Assembly: GCA_043739325.1 (NCBI GenBank)
Contig: JAYUFK010000102.1
Span: forward strand, 1 to 16,755
DNA from: Roseiarcus sp043739325
GTDB lineage: Bacteria > Pseudomonadota > Alphaproteobacteria > Rhizobiales > Beijerinckiaceae
Reading direction: 5' to 3'
DNA length: 16,755 nt
Shown here: positions 7,126-14,543 of the stretch, piece by piece
Layout: every line of letters begins with the position of its first letter
How positions within the stretch are numbered: position 1 is the stretch's first letter
Notes under the pieces: generated by a model
Told to the model about the DNA's origin: nothing
Databases searched by the model: none
Seen by the model: only the letters and a program-made list of their open reading frames with translations
Translations under genes and position numbers: made by a program

Positions 7126-7163
7126 AAAGCAAAACGCCCGCCAGGGGAGGATCTGGCGGGCGC
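7126..7163 (-). terminator. Rho-independent terminator after DUF1127 paralogue 3
   Basis: A 10-base-pair perfect stem, CGCCCGCCAG (7135-7144) with CTGGCGGGCG (7153-7162), has an 8-base loop. On the minus strand it is followed by TTTTGCTTTT. It lies about 65 bases after the stop of paralogue 3 and separates that gene from the paralogue 2 unit. Confidence 0.88.
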
Positions 7164-7228
7164 TGTTGCGCGGGTACAAGGCTGATTGGGAGGAATCGAG
7201 CGCATGTTCCGCCGCGTTGTTCGCAGTA

Positions 7229-7387
7229 TCAGGCTGCGATGCCCTGGCGGACGACGAATTCGATATCGCCACGGCGGATGCCGATGTCGTTGAGTTCGCG
7301 GTCGTTCAGACGGGAAAGTTCACGCACCGCGTCGCGGTAACGGCGCCAAGCGTTAAGCTTCTCGGTAATCGTCTTGATCGAGGTCAT
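7229..7387 (-). CDS. DUF1127 domain protein, paralogue 3
   Basis: This 52-residue product, MTSIKTITEKLNAWRRYRDA then VRELSRLNDRELNDIGIRRG, is a full DUF1127 domain. The frame stays open 44 codons upstream, but I chose the ATG at 7387. An AGGAGG ribosome site (complement of 7393-7398) lies 5 bases before it, and the length then equals that of the two paralogues. It has its own upstream signature (7455-7524) and its own terminator, so it is probably a single-gene transcript. The family role, seen in other alphaproteobacteria, is RNA-linked regulation of metabolism. The specific function here is unknown. Confidence 0.92.
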   Translation of the reverse strand: MTSIKTITEKLNAWRRYRDAVRELSRLNDRELNDIGIRRGDIEFVVRQGIAA

Positions 7388-7454
7388 ATGACCCTCCTGG
7401 GTACGAGCTTGTAAAACCTTCGGCCTGATGGAACCTGAGTGGCGTCCATCTCGG

Positions 7455-7524
7455 CCAGTGCGTCGCAACATAAGGGCGACGGGGTCGCTCCAAAAGTGCT
7501 GGTTTCGATTACCAGGCATGCAAA
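7455..7524 (-). promoter_or_regulatory. Conserved upstream signature of DUF1127 paralogue 3
   Basis: The minus strand reads TTTGCAT, 45 bases, TATGTTGC, 3 bases, GCACTGG, the same arrangement as 6850-6919. An AT-rich tract (about 7521-7565) lies directly behind it, as at the other copy. It is probably the promoter region of paralogue 3. The exact -10 and -35 positions cannot be fixed by eye. Confidence 0.55.
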
Positions 7525-8009
7525 TTTAGCATTGCTATATTCATATTAATTTAATAATTTGTTAGAACATGGTCTTTTGCGGCGGGATCACGACGGAATA
7601 TGGCGTCGTAACAACACTATTCATTCAGAATTTCGAGTCGTTCACATATAAAGCTCTGTGTCATTAGCATGAAAACGAAAATATTGCGACGCAACAATGT
7701 CGCCGCAATTCGGCGCAGCGCCGGGCCTGCGCATTCGCTGGAACCGTCAAGCGCTCTGCCAGGGCTGAACATAGCACGATAGGCCGCCCACCCCCTGACT
7801 GCGACCAAGCTGGGCGGCGGAAAATAGCATTGCAAGCCATTGAATTTACGGATCTGCCTACTGAAAACCGCCCGATCGGGCCCTTACCGCACGCCGGCTG
7901 CGGCTCCGATCTCCTGGAGTCCGCGGCGCAGGGCCCGGCTTGATTTTGTCAACTGAACCGTCGACATGCAGACGCGCGGCAGGCACACTGCGCCGAGCCT
8001 TACCAGGAG
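7525..8009. other. Gene-free region between the DUF1127 cluster and the next plus-strand gene
   Basis: I found no convincing gene in this stretch. The first 50 bases are AT-rich and belong to the DUF1127 paralogue 3 control region. Further on are a 6-base-pair ACGACG/CGTCGT stem (7590-7609) and a perfect 12-base palindrome GCCCGATCGGGC (7870-7881). The palindrome lies about 135 bases before the next start and could be an operator for that gene. Short frames here, such as a 37-codon one at 7670, have no ribosome site or family likeness. Confidence 0.4.
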
Positions 8010-8015
8010 ATGCAA

Positions 8016-8423
8016 ATGCCCAATTTGATCGCTCGTGTCGCCACTGCCGCCGACACGACGCCGGAAGTCGCCCGCCAGGCCATTGCGCTGGTCGTCGACT
8101 TCATCAAACGCGACGCCCCCGAAGCCGCTGTGAACAAACTCCTCGAAAAGGCGCCCGGCCTGAAAGCGATTGTCGCCTCGGTCAACTCGACCGGCGGCGA
8201 AGGAATGGGCGACACCGTCAAGGGCCTGATGGGCGTCTCCGCGGGATCAATGGGCGGCGGCGGCATCATGGCGCTTGGCAGCCAACTCATGGGTCTTGGC
8301 CTCAACATGAGCCAGATCCAGACGATCGGCAAAGAGACCTTTAGCTACGCGCGCGAAGTCGCCGGCGACGATGTTGTGGGGGAGATCGCCGCCGCGATCC
8401 CGGGCCTGTCGCAATTCATCTGA
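8016..8423 (+). CDS. Small conserved helical protein, DUF2780-like (function unknown)
   Basis: This is a 135-residue protein with no signal peptide. The N-terminal half is helical (MPNLIARVATAADTTPEVAR, then a region like VDFIKRDAPEAAVNKLLEKAPG). A glycine- and methionine-rich linker follows (GGGGIMALGSQLMGLGLNMS, about 78-97), and then a helical end, FSYAREVAGDDVVGEIAAAIPGLSQFI. The layout recalls the DUF2780/DUF2267-type bacterial proteins of unknown function, but I cannot confirm the family by eye. I preferred the ATG at 8016 over the one at 8010 because AGGAG (8005-8009) then lies 6 bases away rather than touching the start. The mutase gene begins 25 bases after it, so the two may share a transcript. 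Confidence 0.75.
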   Translation: MPNLIARVATAADTTPEVARQAIALVVDFIKRDAPEAAVNKLLEKAPGLKAIVASVNSTGGEGMGDTVKGLMGVSAGSMGGGGIMALGSQLMGLGLNMSQIQTIGKETFSYAREVAGDDVVGEIAAAIPGLSQFI

Positions 8424-8448
8424 AAGCGCCGACGCAACGGAGGCCGAT

Positions 8449-10284
8449 TTGACAGCGTTGGCGAGCAGCTTTGCCGAGGTGAGCGAAGCCGGGTGGCATC
8501 AAATCGCGCAGGCCGCGCTGAAATTGGTCGATGTTGACAAGCTGAGTTCGCTCAGCGAGGACGGTTTTGCGATCGCGCCAATCTACCAGCGAAGACAAGG
8601 CGCAATCTTGCCGCACGCCAGCAGCCCGTGGCGGGTCATTGCCCGCGTCGATCATCCGGACGCCCCCCAGGCCAACGATTCGGCGTTGGACGACCTCGCG
8701 AACGGGGCCGATGGCCTTCAATTTGTGTTCGCGGGAGCGGGTGGCGCCTATGGTTACGGCGTGGCCAAGTGGGACGAGGCGACGCTGCGCGACTTGTTCG
8801 AGCGTGTCGATCTCGATGCCGGCCTGACGCTCGATCTTGACCTTGGCCCCGCGCTGCATGAGCAGGCGCTCGCAATCGCGAGCTTCGTTGGGAAGCGCGC
8901 CGCATCGGTTGATCGCATCGATCTAACGTTCAGTCTTGATCCGCTTGGCGGGCTTGCCCGCAGCGGGCGGGCGCAATACTATTGGCTCGGTCTCGCGCAA
9001 TCCTTGGCGAAGACCGCGAAGTCGCTCCGCGATCGCGGCTTTTCCAGCCCGCTTGTCGTCGCCGACGGCAGGTGCGTTCACGATGCGGGCGGCGCACCGG
9101 CGCACGAGCTTGGATATACTCTTGCGTGCGCCGTCGACTATTTGCGAGCGCTTACGGAGCACGGGTTCGCGCTTGAGGCGGCGCGCGACGCGATAGCGTT
9201 TCGTCTCTCCGCCGACGCTGACGAGTTCATCAGCCTGTCGAAGTTTCGCGCCTTGCGCCTGCTTTGGTCGCGGGCGCTGGAAGCGTGCGAAATCGCGCCG
9301 AATGATGCGCGCGTGCATGGCGCGAATGCGTGGCGCATGATGAGCGCCCGGGATCCTTGGGTGAACGTCATGCGCGGCTCGATGGCGGCATTTTGCGCGG
9401 GACTGGGCGGGGCGGACAGCGTCAGCGTTCTGCCTTTCACGCAAGCGAATGGATTGCCGGATTCATTTGCGCGCCGCATCGCTCGCAATACCCAGCTCAT
9501 CTTGCTGGAGGAATCGCATCTGGGATTTGTTGGCGACCCGGTCGCCGGCGCGGGCGCGTTCGAGGCGCTGACGAATGAGCTTTGCGAAAAGGCTTGGATG
9601 GTATTTCAAGCGATCGAAGCGCAGGGCGGGGTCTACGCATCGCTCGCCGCTGGCGCGCTTCAGGCAGAAATCGCCAAAGCCTCAACGATGCGGGCGCGCC
9701 TCATCGCCGCGCGAAAATCCGCGTTGACCGGCGTCAGCGACTTCCCAGACCTCTCCCAGGTCGAGGTCGCAACCATACCGACCAGCAGGCAGGTGTTCGA
9801 ATATGTTGGCGAACGGCGCGCCATGTCCCTCGTCGCGCGTCGGCTTTCTGAGCCGTTCGAAGCGCTGCGGGATAGATCTGACTTGGTTTTGAAGCGAACC
9901 GGATCGCGCCCGCGGATATTTCTCGCCAACATCGGCGGCGCGGCCGACTTTGGCACTCGCGCTTCATTCGCGAAAAGCTTGTTTGAGGCAGGCGGCATCG
10001 AGACGATTGATGTCGGCGGCGCGGCGAACGCGGGCGAATCGGCGCGCTCATTTGCGGCCAGCGGCGCGAAGTTCGTGTGCCTCTGCTCGTCAGACAAGGT
10101 CTATGAGAGTCAGGGGGAAGTAGCAGCGCAAGCGTTGCATGATAGCGGCGCTCGAATGATCATTTTGGCTGGCCGCCCTCTCGAGCGCGAAGCAGCCTTG
10201 CGGGCCAAAGGCGTTGACCAATTCATTTTCGCAGGCGGTGACGCGCTCGCCGCTTTGACGGCAGTTTACGAGCGCCTGACTTAA
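8449..10284 (+). CDS. mutA: Methylmalonyl-CoA mutase small (beta) subunit
   Basis: The small subunit pairs with the catalytic large subunit, which interconverts succinyl-CoA and methylmalonyl-CoA with adenosylcobalamin. The 611-residue product has a barrel-type domain with the family blocks MSARDPWVNVMRGSMAAFCA, LGGADSVSVLPF, RRIARNTQLILLEES (around residues 343-357) and DPVAGAGAFEALTNEL. A C-terminal flavodoxin-like domain follows (about 488-611). The cobalamin-binding DxHxxG of large subunits is replaced there by ANIGGAADFGTR, so this chain should not bind B12. I chose the TTG at 8449 because GGAGG lies 5 bases upstream. The longer frame from 8371 would overlap the previous gene. The large subunit is not next to it. 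Confidence 0.88.
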   Translation: MTALASSFAEVSEAGWHQIAQAALKLVDVDKLSSLSEDGFAIAPIYQRRQGAILPHASSPWRVIARVDHPDAPQANDSALDDLANGADGLQFVFAGAGGAYGYGVAKWDEATLRDLFERVDLDAGLTLDLDLGPALHEQALAIASFVGKRAASVDRIDLTFSLDPLGGLARSGRAQYYWLGLAQSLAKTAKSLRDRGFSSPLVVADGRCVHDAGGAPAHELGYTLACAVDYLRALTEHGFALEAARDAIAFRLSADADEFISLSKFRALRLLWSRALEACEIAPNDARVHGANAWRMMSARDPWVNVMRGSMAAFCAGLGGADSVSVLPFTQANGLPDSFARRIARNTQLILLEESHLGFVGDPVAGAGAFEALTNELCEKAWMVFQAIEAQGGVYASLAAGALQAEIAKASTMRARLIAARKSALTGVSDFPDLSQVEVATIPTSRQVFEYVGERRAMSLVARRLSEPFEALRDRSDLVLKRTGSRPRIFLANIGGAADFGTRASFAKSLFEAGGIETIDVGGAANAGESARSFAASGAKFVCLCSSDKVYESQGEVAAQALHDSGARMIILAGRPLEREAALRAKGVDQFIFAGGDALAALTAVYERLT

Positions 10285-10339
10285 AAGCCGCGCGCTCTGC
10301 GGGAGTAAGGCGTTTCGCGTCCCAAGGCTTAAAATGCTC

Positions 10340-11647
10340 TCAGTTCAGCAGCGGCCCCCATGCTGGGTCCGAGGCGTAACTTGGGGTTGGGACGACGAAT
10401 TCCCCATGGCCGAAGATGTCGGCCATGTAGATCTTTGCTCCAGATTGGCCGCCGGGATCGCGGAAGAACATCACAAACAGGCCGTTCGGTGAGAATGTCG
10501 GACCTTCGTTGTGGAAGCCTTCGGTCAATATGCGCTCGCCCGACCCATCTGGCTTCATAACGCCGATGCCGAAATTGCCGCCGCTTTGCTTGGTGAAGGC
10601 GATGACATCGCCGCGCGGCGACCAGACTGGCGTCGAATAACGCCCCTCGCCGAAGGAAATGCGTTTGGCCGGGCCGCCGCTGGCGCTCATGACGTAGATT
10701 TGCTGCGTGCCGCCGCGATCGGATTCAAAAACAAGCTGCGATCCGTCGGGCGAATAGGATGGCGAAGTGTCAAGCGAGCTGGAATCAGTCAGCCGGGTCG
10801 AAGCGCGGCTGCGCAAGTCCAGACTGTAGAGGTTCGAACTCGAGCCGTCCGACAGCGACATCACGATCCTCTGGCCGTCGGGCGAAAAACGCGGTGAAAA
10901 CGTCATGCCGGGAAAATTGCCGACAGTTTCGCGCTGGCCGCTCTCAAGATTGAGCAGCGTCACCTTTGGATCGGAATCGCCGAACGACATGTAGGCAATC
11001 TGCTGCGCCGAGGGCGAAAAGCGCGGCGTGACGACAAGCGAGTCGCCTTTGGTGATGTACCTGATGTTGGCGCCGTCCATATCCATCAACGCCAGCCGCT
11101 TGCGGCGTTTCTCCTTGGAGCCAGTCTCGTCGACAAATACGATATGCGAGTCGAAGAAGCCCTTCTCGCCGGTGACGCGCGTGAAGATTGCATCGGCGAT
11201 CATATGGGCGACGCGCCGGCTGTTGGCGGCCTCGGTCACATACTGTTGCCCCGCGACTTGCTGTCCCGTAGCCATATCCCACAGGCGGAATTCCGCAGTG
11301 ACATGCGCGGAATCGCCATGCAGAACGCGGCCCGTCATGACAAATTGCGCGTTCACCGTCTTCCAGGCGTCAATATTCGGTCGCGCTTGCGGATCGCTGA
11401 TTTGCTCGGGAAAACTCGTCGGATTAAGCGGCTGGATGAAAACCGAATGCGCAAAATCGTTGGTGATGACCGAGCTGAGTTTGGTCGCGCCATCGTCTCC
11501 GGCGAGCGGGGTGACCGCTATCGTGACGGGCGTGAAGTTGGCCCCGGCATGGACATAGATGTCGTCGCCAGCCCACGCTGAGGAAAAAGCGAGGCCTAGC
11601 ATCGCGACGAATGCGGCAAGGCGGGGCAGGGTGCTGATCAAGGTCAT
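10340..11647 (-). CDS. tolB: Tol-Pal system protein TolB
   Basis: TolB is a periplasmic beta-propeller that binds Pal and links the inner-membrane TolQRA motor to the outer membrane. The 435-residue product has a signal peptide with likely cleavage after residue 26 (SSAWA then GDD). An N-terminal alpha/beta domain follows, and then repeated WD40-like Tol blades of the type SPDGSQLVFESDRGG..QIYVM and SPRGDVIAFTKQSGG. The length is typical. It starts 54 bases after the tolA stop, in the usual tolQ-tolR-tolA-tolB order. Pal, which usually comes next, is absent: the convergent mutA gene ends 55 bases away. Confidence 0.96.
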   Translation of the reverse strand: MTLISTLPRLAAFVAMLGLAFSSAWAGDDIYVHAGANFTPVTIAVTPLAGDDGATKLSSVITNDFAHSVFIQPLNPTSFPEQISDPQARPNIDAWKTVNAQFVMTGRVLHGDSAHVTAEFRLWDMATGQQVAGQQYVTEAANSRRVAHMIADAIFTRVTGEKGFFDSHIVFVDETGSKEKRRKRLALMDMDGANIRYITKGDSLVVTPRFSPSAQQIAYMSFGDSDPKVTLLNLESGQRETVGNFPGMTFSPRFSPDGQRIVMSLSDGSSSNLYSLDLRSRASTRLTDSSSLDTSPSYSPDGSQLVFESDRGGTQQIYVMSASGGPAKRISFGEGRYSTPVWSPRGDVIAFTKQSGGNFGIGVMKPDGSGERILTEGFHNEGPTFSPNGLFVMFFRDPGGQSGAKIYMADIFGHGEFVVPTPSYASDPAWGPLLN

Positions 11648-11701
11648 GTGCGCGGCGTCTCTCGTCTGCGTTGGTTCGTCGTTTAAGCGCTTCGCCTGTG
11701 G

Positions 11702-12730
11702 CTATTGCTGGGCAAGGCGCGGGTCGAAGTGAACGGACTTGCTGCGCCATTGCTCATAATACATCGCATATTGCGGCGGAACGTGGAGCGGGTTGCATTT
11801 CAGCACCGCGCGTCTGGCGCTTTCCGCGTAGGCGGTCCACGCACGATCGGAAGGAGGATTGACGAGAACAGGCTGGCCCTGCAGCGATCCGTCGGGATTG
11901 TAGCTGACTTTCAGGATCGGCACGTAAACGTCGCCTTCGGGCATCGTCGGGGGCACCGACCAGCAGCGCAGATAGGCGTCAGTAAGCCAGCCGTCGAGGG
12001 CTGCGGAGAGCGATGGCGACATGCGCGGCGCGTTTTGCGTCGGCAGGCCCTGCGGCGTTGCGCTCGCGCTCTTCTGCTCGGGCGCGCTCTTCGTGGCGCC
12101 GATGATCTTGGCAATCGCGGTCAGGTCCATAGTCCTCGCGGGCAGCTTTTGCTGGTCTTCGGTTTTGGTCTTCTCGACGAGCTTGGCAAGGTTGTCGACC
12201 GGCGGCTTCTCGGGCGTCGGTTCTTTGGGTCTTTCAGCTGCTTTCGGCCGCGCCGGTGGTTCGGGCGGCGTCGGTGGAGGCTTGTTATCGACGGCGGGCT
12301 TTGGCTTGATCACTTCGGCGTTGTCGGGCTCAGGCGGGGGCGGCGGCGCCTTGGCGGCTTCTGGCTTTGGCGGCGGAACAGGCGCGGGCGGTTCTGGCCG
12401 CAGCGGCGGCTCGGGAACGGGCGGCGTTTCGTCGATATGCTTGAGTTCTGGCGGCGGATCGGCCTTTGCCGGCTCGGCCGGAGGAGTCGGCGCGGCGGCG
12501 ATCTGCGGCTTAGGCGCGGGCGGCTGCTCGGGCGGTTTCGCGGGTTTGGCGTCGCGCTCGCCCTTTATGATCTGATTGAACTGGGATTGCGTGATTGTCT
12601 CCACCGGAATCGACTCCGCCGCATCGTCGAAGCGCGGGGCGGTGGCGAAGCCAAACAGAACAAGCGCCAGCAACGTCCCGTGCAGCACGCCGGAAAACAC
12701 CAGTCCGGTTTTGGTCGGCTGCTCGCTCAA
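11702..12730 (-). CDS. tolA: Cell-envelope integrity protein TolA, proline-rich type
   Basis: TolA spans the periplasm and transmits force from TolQR to TolB/Pal. The 342-residue product has one N-terminal membrane span (about 10-30). A proline-rich, charged linker (about 60-195, repeated PPAP, PPPEP and KPPP runs) replaces the alanine-rich helix of enteric TolA. The C-terminal TolA/TonB-like domain (about 235-342) has two cysteines, Cys256 and Cys312, that could form a disulfide. The start is uncertain. The TTG at 12730 fits the membrane span, but the nearest GGAGG is only 1 base away, so the upstream GAGG may be the true ribosome site. tolR ends 13 bases before it. A generic TonB-family label would be an alternative, but the operon supports TolA. 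Confidence 0.88.
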   Translation of the reverse strand: MSEQPTKTGLVFSGVLHGTLLALVLFGFATAPRFDDAAESIPVETITQSQFNQIIKGERDAKPAKPPEQPPAPKPQIAAAPTPPAEPAKADPPPELKHIDETPPVPEPPLRPEPPAPVPPPKPEAAKAPPPPPEPDNAEVIKPKPAVDNKPPPTPPEPPARPKAAERPKEPTPEKPPVDNLAKLVEKTKTEDQQKLPARTMDLTAIAKIIGATKSAPEQKSASATPQGLPTQNAPRMSPSLSAALDGWLTDAYLRCWSVPPTMPEGDVYVPILKVSYNPDGSLQGQPVLVNPPSDRAWTAYAESARRAVLKCNPLHVPPQYAMYYEQWRSKSVHFDPRLAQQ

Positions 12731-12743
12731 ACCTCCGCCTCGC

Positions 12744-13190
12744 TCAATGCTTGTCCGGGTCAGTCACCAACGCGACCTTCTTGAAACCGGCCGAGGTGAC
12801 CGACGCCATGATGTCGGCGACGCGCCCATACGGGACAATCTTCGAGGCGCGAACATAAATGCGCTCGTCGAAGCCCTGGCCGGCGATCGCCTGCAATTTG
12901 GCGATGAGATCGGCGTCGGCGATGGGGGCATCCATCAAGAACAATTGCCCTTGATCGTTGAGGGCGATCGCGATCGGCTTCTGGTCGATGTTGAGCGCGC
13001 CGGCCTTGGTCTGCGGCAGATCGACGGCGACGCCGGTCGACAGCAGCGGCGCTGCGACCATAAAGATGATCAGCAGCACCAGCATCACGTCGATGAACGG
13101 CGTCATGTTGATCGAGGCGATCGCGCCATAGCGCGGCACGCCGCGACGTCTTCGTCCGCCCTTGCGGCCCGGCGCCATCGCCATGCCCAT
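12744..13190 (-). CDS. tolR: Tol-Pal system protein TolR
   Basis: TolR forms the proton-driven motor with TolQ and energises TolA. The 148-residue product has a basic N-terminus (GRKGGRRRR) and then the ExbD/TolR signature INMTPFIDVMLVLLIIFMV with Asp34 in the membrane span. A periplasmic domain follows, with VDLPQTKAG and IYVRASKIVPYGRVADIM. It starts at the ATG of 13190, with GGAG 8 bases upstream. In-frame ATGs at codons 3 and 5 are alternatives. It lies 28 bases after tolQ in a compact operon. Confidence 0.96.
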   Translation of the reverse strand: MGMAMAPGRKGGRRRRGVPRYGAIASINMTPFIDVMLVLLIIFMVAAPLLSTGVAVDLPQTKAGALNIDQKPIAIALNDQGQLFLMDAPIADADLIAKLQAIAGQGFDERIYVRASKIVPYGRVADIMASVTSAGFKKVALVTDPDKH

Positions 13191-13218
13191 ACTCTAAACT
13201 CCGCGTGCGCTGGTCAAT

Positions 13219-13938
13219 TCAAGCGGCCTTGTCACTCGATAGATGCTGGTCGATCTGGCGCGAAAGGATAGAGGAAAACTCGTCGGCGAAGCTCTCCATG
13301 CGCGCCTGCGCCTTGGCGACATCGCCTTGCAGCTTGTTATAGGCGATCAGCGCGGGAATGGCGGCGAACAGACCGATGGCGGTGGCCAGCAGGGCTTCGG
13401 CGATGCCCGGCGCGACGACCGCGAGCGATGTGTTCTTCGACGCCGCGATCGAACGGAACGCCGTCATGATGCCCCAGACGGTGCCGAACAGTCCGACGAA
13501 GGGTCCGGCCGAGGCGACGGTGGCGAGAAACAGCAGATTGGACTCAAGCCGCTCCACCTCGCGGGCGATCGAGACGTCGAGGACCTTTTCGAGACGTGCG
13601 TGCAATCCCATGAAGGACGAGGCGGCGGTCTGAAACGAGCGCTTCCACTCGCGCATTGCGGAGACGAACAGGCTTGCCGCGCCGGTATTGGCGCTCGAGG
13701 ACAGTGTGCTGTAGAGCTCCTCAAGCGACTGGCCCGACCAGAAGGCTTGCTCGAAATTGTCCATGCCGCGTTTGAAGCGGGCGAACAGCACCGTCTTGTT
13801 GGCGATGATCATCCAGCACCAGAACGAGGCGAGCAGCAGCCCGACCATGACGAACTTGACGACGATATGCGCCGACCAGAACATCGACAGCAGCGTGGTG
13901 TCGGGAGCGGGCAGCCCGGCGGCGTCTGTGGGGTTCAT
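13219..13938 (-). CDS. tolQ: Tol-Pal system protein TolQ
   Basis: TolQ is the MotA/ExbB-type proton-channel subunit of the Tol system, which is needed for outer-membrane constriction at division. The 239-residue product has a span near 22-45, a cytoplasmic loop, and two C-terminal spans near 134-157 (LATVASAGPFVGLFGTVWGI) and 176-200 (APGIAEALLATAIGLFAAIP). The GPFVGLFGTVWGIM block is the family signature. It is first in the operon. No ybgC precedes it, unlike the enteric arrangement. Confidence 0.97.
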   Translation of the reverse strand: MNPTDAAGLPAPDTTLLSMFWSAHIVVKFVMVGLLLASFWCWMIIANKTVLFARFKRGMDNFEQAFWSGQSLEELYSTLSSSANTGAASLFVSAMREWKRSFQTAASSFMGLHARLEKVLDVSIAREVERLESNLLFLATVASAGPFVGLFGTVWGIMTAFRSIAASKNTSLAVVAPGIAEALLATAIGLFAAIPALIAYNKLQGDVAKAQARMESFADEFSSILSRQIDQHLSSDKAA

Positions 13939-14424
13939 CTTCAGGCAACCTCAGGTTTGTTGGGCGTCTTTATTGGGCTTTGGCGAACCGGTCGCACCGC
14001 CTCGTGCCGGCGCGGGGTCTGCGCCGCAAATGGGGGGAAATTTGGGCTTTGGCCCGTAGGGGATGGCGCGGTTTGTTATCATTCAGTTAAGCGGTTCATA
14101 AGGTTAAGGGCGGGTTAGCGGGGCCTCGCGCCGAATTCCGCACTTTGGTCGGCGTGTGAATGGGTTCAATCGGTTAGGCGCCAAACAGCGCACGTTTTCA
14201 AATCGGGGGCGGGTCCGGCGGGCCGGAGGAAGACAGTCATAACATTATATCATAAATATAATGTTATATATGAATTATCACATATTATTATTGCCTTAAT
14301 CCAAATGAGCGGCCAGATTTGTAATTGGAGTGTTTTCAGCCTGCCTTGAATCGCCGCTTGTTCGTGGCAGCCTTGCCGGCGTCGTGTCGCCACTCTTAGA
14401 CCGCCCCCAAATTCGGCTGCAGAC
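13939..14424. other. Gene-free region between tolQ and the cytochrome operon
   Basis: This stretch has no convincing gene. A long minus-strand open frame covers part of it, but it is mostly the complement of the diheme cytochrome gene. The first 250 bases are GC-rich and should hold the tolQ promoter, which I could not place. From 14239 to about 14300 an AT-rich island begins with a perfect inverted repeat (14239-14267). GGGCTTTGGC occurs twice, near 13975 and 14044, without obvious meaning. Confidence 0.45.
14239..14267. repeat. Perfect AT-rich inverted repeat, possible operator
   Basis: ATAACATTATAT (14239-14250) and its exact reverse complement ATATAATGTTAT (14256-14267) flank a 5-base spacer. 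The 12-base arms and short spacer look like the site of a dimeric regulator. It lies between the divergent tolQ and cytochrome genes, about 300 bases from each start. It does not match the Fnr-, Irr- or NorR-type consensus I know. Confidence 0.6.
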
Positions 14425-14453
14425 TTGTCAATTCGGGAATTCCCGCGTTTATT
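14425..14453 (+). promoter_or_regulatory. Candidate cytochrome operon promoter with palindrome in the spacer
   Basis: TTGTCA (14425-14430) and TTTATT (14448-14453) are 17 bases apart, a good sigma70-type arrangement. The spacer contains the perfect 12-base palindrome CGGGAATTCCCG (14434-14445). This is a classic position for a repressor, or for a MerR-like activator that works from the spacer. The start codon of the first cytochrome is about 90 bases downstream. Confidence 0.5.
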
Positions 14454-14543
14454 GCGCAACTGAAAAAAACCCGAACGCCCGAGCATGCCCGATCGCAGCC
14501 GCTCGCGTGAATTGGACGGTCCGGCAATTGGTAAAACGCTAGA

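Larger units (their letters stand above)
6789..7127. other. Gene-free AT-rich control region upstream of paralogue 2
   Basis: I see no gene here. From about 6905 to 7065 the base composition is strongly AT-rich, unlike the GC-rich surroundings. The region holds the conserved upstream signature of paralogue 2 (6850-6919) and two copies of the palindrome ACAATTGT (6941-6948 and 6980-6987). It probably contains the promoter of the paralogue 2 unit, with AT-rich DNA upstream that could attract RNA polymerase or a nucleoid protein. Confidence 0.5.

Noticed and set aside
7684..7700. GACGCAACAATG, a partial look-alike of the DUF1127 upstream signature.
   Set aside because: No ATGCAAA block occurs at the required 45-base distance and no DUF1127 gene lies beyond it.
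7670..7783. Short 37-codon plus-strand frame starting MKTKILRR in the gene-free region before the DUF2780-like gene.
   Set aside because: No ribosome site, no recognisable family, and random-looking content after the first residues.
11705..12784. Long plus-strand open frame, glycine- and arginine-rich, across tolA.
   Set aside because: It is the complement of the proline-rich TolA linker. The low-complexity composition follows from that, and no ribosome site or domain is seen.
14086..14108. Two TTAA-containing blocks upstream of tolQ that recall CtrA cell-cycle regulator sites.
   Set aside because: The spacing between the TTAA blocks is 13 bases rather than the 7 of the CtrA consensus, and the single half-site has a mismatch.
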